A DNA stretch of 5,780 nucleotides. Source: Acidimangrovimonas sp. (GTDB lineage Bacteria; Pseudomonadota; Alphaproteobacteria; Rhodobacterales; Rhodobacteraceae). The translations under genes were made by a program, and so were the position numbers. The notes under the pieces are model-generated. The model did not search any database. It was given only the letters and a program-made list of their open reading frames with translations, and had not been told where the DNA came from. Shown here piece after piece: positions 1 to 5,620 of this stretch. Positions within the stretch are counted from its first letter, which is position 1, and each line of letters opens with the position of its first letter. The stretch is taken from NCBI GenBank assembly GCA_030147905.1, contig JASBUM010000216.1, forward strand, positions 1 through 5,780. Direction: 5' to 3'.

Positions 1-550
1 AGCCGTCACCGCCCACCACCGCGTTGGGCTGGGCGATGAACCGCGCGCCGATGCTCACCCCGTGGCCGATGCGGACCCCGGGCCAGATCATGCAATCGGC
101 CCCGATCCGCGCGCCGGCACCGATGCTGGCATGCGCGCCGATCCGCGCGCCGGGGCCGATCCGTGCATCCGCCTCCACCACGGCGAGCGGGCCGATGGAG
201 GCGCCCGCGCCGATCTCGGCCGAGGCCGCGATGACCGCGCTGGGATGGATGCCGGGCGCAATGTCGGAACGCGCATCCAGAAGCTGCGTCAGCCCCGCCA
301 TGGCAAAGCGCGGCCGGCTGACGAAGATCGCGGCCTCGAGCCCCAGCGCCTGCCGATCCGCGCCATCCCACAGGATCGCGGCGCGTGCCTGCCCCCGGCC
401 CAGATCTTCCGCATAGCGCGGCGCCATCGCCACGGCGAGATCGGCGGGCCCGGCCAGGGCGGGCTCGGCGGCGCGCTCCACCGTCAGGGTCAGCGCGCCT
501 TCCGCCCGTGCGCCAAGCGCCGCGGCGATCTCCTCGATGCGAAAACCCAT
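1..550 (-). CDS. lpxD: UDP-3-O-acylglucosamine N-acyltransferase LpxD, N-terminal part (cut by window edge)
   Basis: LpxD transfers a 3-hydroxyacyl chain from acyl-ACP to the 2-amino group of UDP-3-O-acylglucosamine, the third step of lipid A synthesis, in the cytoplasm. 183 codons are visible from the ATG at 550 to the left edge. Residues 1-95 form the LpxD N-terminal uridine-binding domain, with the typical run AAIFVSRPR (73-81) before the helix. From about 97 a left-handed beta-helix begins: IHPSAVI (101-107), then hexapeptide repeats with I-G at steps of six (I113, I119, I131, I137, I143, I149, I161, I167). The visible part ends at VVGGDG (178-183), which in LpxD precedes the catalytic-histidine region, so the active site lies off the window. 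E. coli LpxD is about 340 residues, so just over half is present. The start is supported by GGAG seven bases upstream and by the family N-terminus (MGFRIEEIAAALGA). The gene runs divergently from the peptidase gene; no fabZ or lpxA lies on its 5' side. Confidence 0.93.
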   Translation of the reverse strand, partial: MGFRIEEIAAALGARAEGALTLTVERAAEPALAGPADLAVAMAPRYAEDLGRGQARAAILWDGADRQALGLEAAIFVSRPRFAMAGLTQLLDARSDIAPGIHPSAVIAASAEIGAGASIGPLAVVEADARIGPGARIGAHASIGAGARIGADCMIWPGVRIGHGVSIGARFIAQPNAVVGGDG

Positions 551-557
551 GACCAAA

Positions 558-561
558 CTCC
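558..561 (-). promoter_or_regulatory. Ribosome binding site of lpxD
   Basis: On the minus strand this reads GGAG, seven bases before the ATG at 550. It fixes the lpxD start in a region where other frames also stay open. Confidence 0.6.
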
Positions 562-1005
562 ACCGCGCCGCGATCGGCAATCATCCTGCCGCCGCTTTAG
601 CGCCGAACGCCGCGCGATGCCACCCCGACCCGCGCCGACAGCGATGCGCCGCACCACCCGAGCCGTCCGACGATGTCGGCATCCCTCGCCGGGCCAAGCC
701 CCCCACCGGCCATGACGAGGCCCTGATTCCATGGCCGCAAATGGTCGCACCGGCAGGATTCAGCCGCCCGAAGTGGCCGGATTTACCGAAATTAAGCAAG
801 AACCCGCCGAACTCCTGCGCGAATCATCGCCATGAGCCAATTCCAGCTTGGGATCACTTCTTCACTGTGCCATAAAAGGCGCACATCGAGTTTGGCTGAC
901 AAGTGGGACGCCGGTTCGAGGAACCGCAACAAAGCCGGCAAATGCCGCACGAGAATGACAACCGCCGACCGGGCGGCACGGATTGAGACGGGACAGGCAC
1001 GTTAC
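562..1005. other. Divergent intergenic region between lpxD and the M15-like peptidase gene
   Basis: About 440 bases with no convincing gene. Open frames here give arginine-, proline- and alanine-rich translations without family features. The left part (to about 720) is as GC-rich as coding DNA. The stretch 721-900 is relatively AT-richer and is where promoters would be expected. It contains a small palindrome, CCGAC-GAT-GTCGG (667-679), three GANTC sites (725-729, 757-761, 821-825), and a candidate promoter (848-876) facing the peptidase gene. I could not identify a convincing lpxD promoter on the minus strand. Confidence 0.6.
848..876 (+). promoter_or_regulatory. Candidate sigma-70-type promoter for the M15-like peptidase gene
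   Basis: TTGGGA at 848-853 and CATAAA at 871-876 are each 4 of 6 matches to the -35 and -10 consensus, with exactly 17 bases between them, in the AT-richest part of the gap. Transcription would begin near 883 and leave a leader of about 120 bases before the ATG at 1006. The matches are modest and this is a pattern call only. Confidence 0.25.
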
Positions 1006-1575
1006 ATGAACAGCACGAAACCGGCCGGTTTTTCGCGCCGTGGACTTCTGCGCGCATTCGCGGCGACGGCGGTGGCCGCCGCACCGAGCTACGCCAATGC
1101 CTTTGCCTTCCTGCGCGGCGCGGGCGATGTCCGGCGCGTGAAGATGTATTCGGGGCGCACGGGCGAGAACCTCGACATGATCTACTGGGTGGACGGCAAA
1201 TATGTCCCCGAGGCACTGCAGGCAATCAATGTATTCATGCGCGACTGGCGTACCGACAGCGTGATCTCCATCGATCCCGAGACGGTGGACATCATCGCTG
1301 CCACGCACCGGCTTCTCGGGTCGAACGAACCCTATCTGCTTCTGTCGGGCTATCGCACCGCCCAGACCAATGCGCTTTTGCGGCGCCGTTCGCGCGGCGT
1401 GGCCAAGAATTCCTTCCATATCCGTGGCAAGGCGGCCGATCTGCGGCTGCAGTCGCGGTCCGTGTCCCAGGTCTACAACGCCGCGATGTCGGTGCGCGCC
1501 GGCGGCGTCGGGCGCTATGTGCATTCGGACTTCGTGCACATGGATTCGGGCCCCGTCCGCACCTGGCACGACTGA
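1006..1575 (+). CDS. Tat-exported DUF882 / M15-family murein peptidase-like protein (YcbK/MepK type)
   Basis: 189 residues. The family contains zinc-dependent peptidoglycan peptidases; E. coli MepK (YcbK) is an L,D-/D,D-endopeptidase that cuts peptide crosslinks. The N-terminus carries a twin-arginine signal: SRRGLLR at 10-16, a hydrophobic alanine-rich stretch to about 26, and an A-N-A cleavage site ending near residue 32. It is therefore probably exported folded to the periplasm. The mature part shows the family's SGYR (114-117), the M15 zinc motif S136-x-H138-x2-G141-x-A143-x-D145, and FVHMDSG (176-182) with the second zinc histidine H178. All three expected metal ligands (H138, D145, H178) are present, so it is probably active. 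The ATG at 1006 is chosen over the in-frame ATG at 832 because it puts the Tat motif at the usual distance from the start and has AGG eight bases upstream. The true substrate bond is not shown by sequence. A GC hairpin follows 12 bases after the stop. Confidence 0.9.
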   Translation: MNSTKPAGFSRRGLLRAFAATAVAAAPSYANAFAFLRGAGDVRRVKMYSGRTGENLDMIYWVDGKYVPEALQAINVFMRDWRTDSVISIDPETVDIIAATHRLLGSNEPYLLLSGYRTAQTNALLRRRSRGVAKNSFHIRGKAADLRLQSRSVSQVYNAAMSVRAGGVGRYVHSDFVHMDSGPVRTWHD

Positions 1576-1587
1576 GCCGGCGCGAAG

Positions 1588-1620
1588 CGGGCCCCGCCGC
1601 GCGCGTCGCGTCGGGGCCCG
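1588..1620 (+). terminator. Strong GC hairpin just after the peptidase stop, possible terminator
   Basis: CGGGCCCCG (1588-1596) and CGGGGCCCG (1612-1620) form a perfect 9-bp stem around a 15-base CG-rich loop, starting 12 bases after the stop codon. There is no T-run behind it, so it would be an atypical intrinsic terminator, or a 3'-end stabilising or Rho-assisted element. Confidence 0.4.
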
Positions 1621-1801
1621 GCATCGCGACATCCACCCTCGTCCGGAGGGACGCCATCGGCGGGCCGCATCGGAGCGCGGGCGACCACCGGGACCGGCGA
1701 CGCATGAAAAATGTCGTTGCATGCCGGCGCCGCAACTGCGACAGACCAGCGGGCCAGCCGCATCCACAGCACCCCCGCCCCCGCAGTCTTCCAGTGGCAG
1801 C

Positions 1802-1805
1802 AGGA
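1802..1805 (+). promoter_or_regulatory. Ribosome binding site of the alpha/beta hydrolase gene
   Basis: AGGA, six bases before the ATG at 1812. It supports this start over the in-frame ATG at 1704, whose extra 36 residues are arginine- and proline-rich and unlike the family N-terminus. Confidence 0.55.
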
Positions 1806-1811
1806 CCCCCC

Positions 1812-2756
1812 ATGCCCCGCCCCGATTACGACAAGCTCATCGATCCCGAGATGCGGGCCTTCATCGAAGAGACCGAGGCCCACTACCGCGACGCGCGGGC
1901 CGATGAGGGCATCGCCATGCAGCGTGCGCGCTATGACGCGATGTGTGCCGCGATGCGCGCGCCCCGCCCGGCCGGCGTCAATACTGCCGACATCACCCTC
2001 GACGGCGTGCCGTGCCGGCACTACCACACGGCAGCCCCAGCCCCGGCCCCGGTCGGCGTGCTCTACCTTCACGGTGGCGGCTTCGTTCTCGGCGGGCTTG
2101 AAAGCCACGATGACATCTGCGCCGAGATCGCCGACAAGACGGGCCTGCCCTTGATCGCGGTCGACTACCGCCTGGCGCCGGAACATCCCCACCCGGCAGC
2201 CTTCGATGACGCGCTTCGGGCCGCGCGGGCCGCGGCACGGAACTGGACGGGCATGGTGCTGGCGGGCGACAGCGCAGGCGCCTGCCTCGCGGCAGCGATC
2301 GCGCAGCCCGGACATGTGCCTCGCGGCGTCAAGGGCCAGGTCCTGATCTATCCGGGCCTCGGCGGCGACCCGGACCGCGGCAGCTACATCGAACATGCCG
2401 ATGCCCCGCTTCTGAGCCGCGCGGATGTTCTCGCCTATGCAGGGCTGCGCTACGGAGAGGGCGAAGAACCCGCGGATGACGCCACGGCGACCCCGCTTTG
2501 GGCGCCATCCTTCGCCGGTCTGCCACCCAGTGTGGTCTTCTCGGCCGAATGCGACCCGCTGCGCGATGACGGTCGTGCGTATTGCGCGCTTATCGATGCA
2601 GCGGGCGGCCGCGCGGGCTGGCTGTGCGAAGCGGGAATGGTGCACGGCTATCTGCGGGCCCGACACCGCGCCGCCCGTGCGAAGGCCGCCTTCGAGCGCA
2701 TCACGGGCGCGATCTCCGCGCTGGCGCGCGACGCCTGGCCCGCGGGCATCGTCTGA
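1812..2756 (+). CDS. Alpha/beta hydrolase, hormone-sensitive-lipase-type (family IV) esterase
   Basis: 314 residues, the normal length for bacterial HSL-type carboxylesterases, which hydrolyse short- to medium-chain acyl esters; the natural substrate is unknown. No signal peptide is visible, so it is expected in the cytoplasm. A helical N-terminal cap region (about 1-55) precedes the alpha/beta-hydrolase core. Key motifs are the HGGG oxyanion-hole motif (87-90, followed by F91), DYRLAPE (118-124), the nucleophile elbow GDSAGA (152-157) with S154, SAECDPLRD (244-252) with the acidic residue D248, and GMVHGY (275-280) with H278. The S154-D248-H278 triad and oxyanion motif are complete, so the enzyme is probably active. 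Seven cysteines are scattered through the chain, two next to the active site (C158, C247). It is separated from the upstream peptidase gene by 236 bases and a hairpin, so it is probably its own transcription unit. No neighbour suggests the substrate. Confidence 0.93.
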   Translation: MPRPDYDKLIDPEMRAFIEETEAHYRDARADEGIAMQRARYDAMCAAMRAPRPAGVNTADITLDGVPCRHYHTAAPAPAPVGVLYLHGGGFVLGGLESHDDICAEIADKTGLPLIAVDYRLAPEHPHPAAFDDALRAARAAARNWTGMVLAGDSAGACLAAAIAQPGHVPRGVKGQVLIYPGLGGDPDRGSYIEHADAPLLSRADVLAYAGLRYGEGEEPADDATATPLWAPSFAGLPPSVVFSAECDPLRDDGRAYCALIDAAGGRAGWLCEAGMVHGYLRARHRAARAKAAFERITGAISALARDAWPAGIV

Positions 2757-2796
2757 GAAGGACGCCCCGCCCGCAAGCCCGGTTGCTCGGCAGGTC

Positions 2797-2815
2797 TCGC
2801 GCCAGCCAGGCGCGA
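2797..2815 (+). terminator. Small hairpin after the esterase gene, weak terminator candidate
   Basis: TCGCGCC and GGCGCGA form a perfect 7-bp stem around AGCCA, 40 bases after the esterase stop. The bases that follow are purine-rich rather than T-rich, so termination here is uncertain. Confidence 0.25.
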
Positions 2816-2898
2816 AGGCGAAAGACGAAGCCTGGGCCCACCCATCCGGACGGCAGACACCCTTGCCCGGCTCGGGCGAAAGCGCCATGAAACCGTTC

Positions 2899-3017
2899 TC
2901 TTCTTTTGGGAAAAATACCGCGGGGGTGCGGGGGCGGCGCCCCCGCGCGCGACCGCCCGGGGTCCGCGCGGGCGGCGGAGGCGGGAGCCTCCGGCGGGGA
3001 TATTTGCCAACGAAAGA
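2899..3017. repeat. Nested palindromic (REP/MITE-like) intergenic element
   Basis: Imperfect outer inverted arms at 2899-2921 and 2994-3017 match at 17 of 24 aligned positions with one gap. They enclose three perfect hairpins placed almost end to end: 2928-2946 (8-bp stem, loop GGC), 2953-2975 (7-bp stem CCGCCCG/CGGGCGG) and 2976-2993 (7-bp stem CGGAGGC/GCCTCCG, loop GGGA). The AT-rich outer arms (AAAAATA, ATATTT) bracket a core made almost only of G and C. I recognise the general layout, an extremely GC-rich palindromic core flanked by short AATAT-like blocks in gene gaps, as common in Rhodobacterales genomes. That is recollection, not a database match. It carries no open frame and is the only copy in this window. 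Confidence 0.6.
2911..2947 (-). terminator. Candidate intrinsic terminator for the ABC importer operon
   Basis: Within the left part of the palindromic element, CGCGGGGG (2919-2926) can pair with CCCCCGCG (2940-2947), an 8-bp GC stem. Read on the minus strand, the stem is followed after three bases by TTTTT (2915-2911), the arrangement of a Rho-independent terminator for leftward transcription. It lies about 200 bases past the ATPase stop. The same C-run can pair instead with the second G-run (2930-2934), so two hairpins compete. Confidence 0.45.
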
Positions 3018-3147
3018 TGGCCACGGCCACAGAATCTCCGGCCGACAGAGCGACGGCCGCGGGGCTTGGCTGGGGACACGATGTTTGACGGGCGGTGCCC
3101 GGCCGGGCCGGTCGGTCGGTCGGCCTCGTCTCGGCAGAATCTATGCG

Positions 3148-4809
3148 TCAGTTCCCGGCGCTTTCCATCTTCCGGTTTCGGATCACCTCTTCGAGCCAGC
3201 CGAGCTTCATCTCGGGGACCGACGAAAGCAGAAGGTCGGTGTAATCGTCAAAGGGCGGCGCCAACACCTCGCTCTTGGGTCCGTAGCGCACCACCCGGCC
3301 GCGATACATCACGGCGATGGAATCCGCGATCGCCTTCACAGTGGCAAGGTCGTGGGTGATGAAGAGATAGGCCACGTCCTCGATCTTCTGGAGGTCCAGC
3401 AGCAGCTTGAGGATGCCGTCGGCGACCAGCGGATCAAGCGCGCTCGTGACCTCGTCGCAGATGATCAGCCGCGGCTTGGCCGCAAGCGCGCGCGCGATGC
3501 AGACGCGCTGTTTCTGGCCGCCCGACAATTCCGCGGGGTATCGATCGATGAAGCCCCTGCCCATCTCGATCTCGTCGAGCAGTTCCTGCACGCGCGCCCG
3601 TTTGGCCGCCCCCCGCAGACCGAAGTAGAATTCCAGCGGGCGGCCGATGATCGTCCCCACGGTGTGACGCGGGTTCATCGCCACGTCGGCCATCTGGTAG
3701 ATCATCTGCAATTCGCGCAGGTCGTCGCGGCGGCGCTGGGCAAGGGCCGGGGCAAGCTCGCGCCCGGCGAATTCGATCCGGCCCGCGCGCGGCGGCAGCA
3801 ACCCGGTGATCGCGCGTGCGAGCGTCGACTTTCCCGATCCGCTCTCGCCGACGACGGCAAGCGTCTGCCCCGGCCCCACCGCCACTGAAATTCCGCTCAG
3901 CACGTCGAAGTCGGTGCCCCGGTAGCGCGCGGTGACGTCCCGCACCGAAAGGATCGGTGCCTCGGTGGCAGGCTTCTCGACATGCTCGATACGGCGCACC
4001 GAGACCAGCGCGCGGGTATAATCCTCGCGCGGGGCCTCGATGATCTGGCGGGTCGATCCGTGTTCCACCTCGCGGCCGCCGCGCAGCACCATGATGTCGT
4101 CGGCGACCTGCGCCACGACAGCGAGGTCATGGGTGATATAAAGCGCCGCGACCCCGGTGTCCGCGATCGCCTCCTTGATCGCCGAGAGCACGTCGATCTG
4201 GGTCGTCACGTCGAGCGCGGTGGTCGGCTCGTCGAAGATCACCAGATCGGGCTCGGGGCAAAGCGCCATCGCGGTCATCGCGCGCTGCAACTGCCCGCCG
4301 GAGACCTGGTGCGGATAGCGGTTGCCGAAACGGTCGGGGTCGGGCAAGCCGAGCTTGGCGAACAGCCTGCGGGCGCGCGCCATTGCGGTGGCACGGTTCG
4401 CCAGACCGTGTTGCAACGTGGTCTCGATGACCTGATCCATCAGTTTCTTGGCCGGGTTGAAGGCGGCCGCGGCCGATTGGGCGACATAGGTCACCCGCGC
4501 GCCGCGCAAGGCCCGCAGGCGACGGGGGGCAGCCGTTCGGATTTCTTCGCCGCCCAGCCGGATTTCGCCCCCCGTCAGGCGCACTCCGCCCCGACCGTAG
4601 CCCAGCGCGGCCAGCCCGATCGTTGACTTGCCCGCCCCGCTTTCGCCGATCAGGCCCAGCACCCGCCCCTTGGCCAGCCGCAGCGACACGCCGTCGACGA
4701 TGGTGATGTCATGGGCGGGCGCGTCGGGCGGATAGACCGTGGCCTCGATCTTCAGGTCACGGATCTCGAGCAGCGCCGGCCCGTTTTCCTGCGCGTCGTC
4801 TTCAGCCAC
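3148..4809 (-). CDS. Fused double ATP-binding subunit of a peptide/nickel-family ABC importer (DppD-DppF type)
   Basis: 553 residues with two complete ABC ATPase domains in one chain; it hydrolyses ATP on the cytoplasmic face to power the two permeases encoded upstream. Domain 1 (about 13-270): Walker [10 protein letters not shown] (55-63), Q-loop Q111, signature VSGGQ (169-173), Walker B LVIFDE (189-194), H-loop H227. Domain 2 (about 285-545): Walker [10 protein letters not shown] (321-329), Q-loop Q372, signature LSGGQ (428-432), Walker B LIICDE (448-453), H-loop H486. All catalytic elements are present in both halves. The usual HPYT of the oligopeptide C-terminal motif appears as EDYT (262-265) and DDYT (521-524), followed in the second half by LLLSSVPEM (526-534). 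The start is GTG at 4809, overlapping the permease stop by eight bases with GGGAGG upstream, so translation is probably coupled. The substrate (di- or oligopeptide, nickel, opine, glutathione or similar) cannot be told from the ATPase. Confidence 0.96.
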   Translation of the reverse strand: MAEDDAQENGPALLEIRDLKIEATVYPPDAPAHDITIVDGVSLRLAKGRVLGLIGESGAGKSTIGLAALGYGRGGVRLTGGEIRLGGEEIRTAAPRRLRALRGARVTYVAQSAAAAFNPAKKLMDQVIETTLQHGLANRATAMARARRLFAKLGLPDPDRFGNRYPHQVSGGQLQRAMTAMALCPEPDLVIFDEPTTALDVTTQIDVLSAIKEAIADTGVAALYITHDLAVVAQVADDIMVLRGGREVEHGSTRQIIEAPREDYTRALVSVRRIEHVEKPATEAPILSVRDVTARYRGTDFDVLSGISVAVGPGQTLAVVGESGSGKSTLARAITGLLPPRAGRIEFAGRELAPALAQRRRDDLRELQMIYQMADVAMNPRHTVGTIIGRPLEFYFGLRGAAKRARVQELLDEIEMGRGFIDRYPAELSGGQKQRVCIARALAAKPRLIICDEVTSALDPLVADGILKLLLDLQKIEDVAYLFITHDLATVKAIADSIAVMYRGRVVRYGPKSEVLAPPFDDYTDLLLSSVPEMKLGWLEEVIRNRKMESAGN

Positions 4810-5620
4810 TGCGCCCTCCCTTCAGGCTCGAGGTGCGGTTGAGGATCCAGTCCGCCACCAGATTGACCGATATCGCCAGCGTCGCGATGGCGATCGCGGG
4901 ATAGAGCGCGGCGGTGACACCGTAGACGATTCCGTCCTTGTTCTCCTTGACGATGCCGCCCCAGTCGGCCAGCGGCGGCTGCACGCCGAGGCCCAGAAAC
5001 GACAGAGTCGAGACGAACAGAACCTGAAAGATGAAGCGCATGCCCATCTCCGCCACAAGCGGCGAAAGCGCGTTGGGCAGGATCTCGCGGAAGATGATCC
5101 ACAGCCGGCCCTCGCCGCGCAGCCGCGCCGCCTCGACGTAATCCATCACCGCGATATCCACCGCCACCGCCCGCGCCAGCCGGAAGACGCGGGTGGAATC
5201 GAGAAGACCCATCACCAGGATCAGCGTCAGAACGGTCACCGGCATCACCGACAGGACCACCAGCGCGAAGATCAGCGAAGGGATCGCCATGACCAGATCG
5301 ATCAGCCGCGACAGCGCCTGATCCACCCAGCCACCCATCACGGCGGCGACGAAGCCCAGCACCGCGCCGGTGGTAAAGCTCAGGATCGTCGCCGCCGTGG
5401 CGATGGCGATCGTCGTGCGCCCGCCCCAGATCATCCGGCTGAGCAGGTCGCGCCCGATCCCGTCGGTGCCCAGCAGGAACTTGGCCGAGGACGGCGCCCA
5501 GACGCCGCCCACCACCGCGCCCATCGGATAGGGCGCGATCAGCGGCGCGAGGATCGCCGCCATGAAATAGGCCGCCGTGATTGCAAGCCCGATCGCCGCG
5601 GAAATGGGAATGCGCCTCAT
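4802..5620 (-). CDS. DppC-type permease subunit of a peptide/nickel-family ABC importer
   Basis: 272 residues, usual for DppC/OppC-type inner-membrane permeases, which pair with a DppB-type partner to form the translocation pore. It has a first membrane segment at about 7-29, then the family motif GTDGIGRDLLSR (51-62), further hydrophobic segments at about 70-95, 109-140 and 197-212, and a last one near 235-256. The cytoplasmic coupling (EAA) loop that docks on the ATPase starts at E163-A-A, with G169 and ending L181-P182. FLGLGVQPP (208-216) and DWG (219-221) are also typical. The start ATG at 5620 overlaps the upstream permease stop as ATGA, with GAGG eight bases before it. The 3' end overlaps the ATPase gene by eight bases, so all three genes form one tightly packed operon read leftwards. 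No frameshift or missing motif is seen. Confidence 0.96.
   Translation of the reverse strand: MRRIPISAAIGLAITAAYFMAAILAPLIAPYPMGAVVGGVWAPSSAKFLLGTDGIGRDLLSRMIWGGRTTIAIATAATILSFTTGAVLGFVAAVMGGWVDQALSRLIDLVMAIPSLIFALVVLSVMPVTVLTLILVMGLLDSTRVFRLARAVAVDIAVMDYVEAARLRGEGRLWIIFREILPNALSPLVAEMGMRFIFQVLFVSTLSFLGLGVQPPLADWGGIVKENKDGIVYGVTAALYPAIAIATLAISVNLVADWILNRTSSLKGGRSG
4815..4820 (-). promoter_or_regulatory. Ribosome binding site deciding the GTG start of the fused ATPase
   Basis: The minus strand reads GGGAGG here, inside the last codons of the permease gene and five bases before the GTG at 4809. It is a strong Shine-Dalgarno match and supports the non-ATG start. Confidence 0.65.

Larger units (their letters stand above)
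2757..3147. other. Convergent intergenic region between the esterase gene and the ABC importer operon
   Basis: 391 bases with no gene I can support; the frames that remain open give low-complexity glycine, arginine and alanine translations. It holds a small hairpin near the esterase end (2797-2815), the nested palindromic element (2899-3017), and a GC-rich stretch with a GGTC tetranucleotide repeat (3110-3121) close to the ATPase stop. Transcription from both sides converges here, so terminators are expected. Confidence 0.65.

Noticed and set aside
62..715. Open plus-strand frames over the left end, and a 192-codon minus-strand frame at 6-584
   Set aside because: They are shadows of lpxD, whose true frame reads from 550 off the left edge; their translations are arginine- and glycine-rich without motifs.
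832..1005. Possible 58-residue N-terminal extension of the peptidase from the ATG at 832
   Set aside because: It would bury the Tat signal inside the protein, has no good ribosome binding site, and would overlap the candidate promoter.
862..1767. A 301-codon minus-strand open frame opposite the peptidase gene
   Set aside because: Antisense to a gene with a clear Tat signal and zinc motif; no domain visible.
1704..1811. Possible 36-residue N-terminal extension of the esterase from the ATG at 1704
   Set aside because: The extension is arginine- and proline-rich with no ribosome binding site as good as the AGGA before 1812, and the family N-terminus begins at 1812.
1515..2888. A 457-codon minus-strand open frame opposite the esterase gene
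   Set aside because: Antisense to an intact hydrolase with full catalytic motifs; no domain is visible in its translation.
2928..3121. Repeats in the convergent gap considered as a CRISPR array or an insertion-sequence remnant
   Set aside because: There are no repeated units with regular spacers and no transposase fragment; the structure is inverted rather than direct.
2425..3888. A 487-codon open frame on the plus strand across the esterase end, the gap and the ATPase C-terminus
   Set aside because: It lies out of frame or antisense over two well-supported genes, and its translation is low-complexity with no family motif. Long empty frames are common in GC-rich DNA.
3982..4626. A 214-codon plus-strand open frame opposite the ATPase N-terminal domain
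   Set aside because: Antisense to conserved ABC motifs, rich in H, R, D and G with no recognisable domain.
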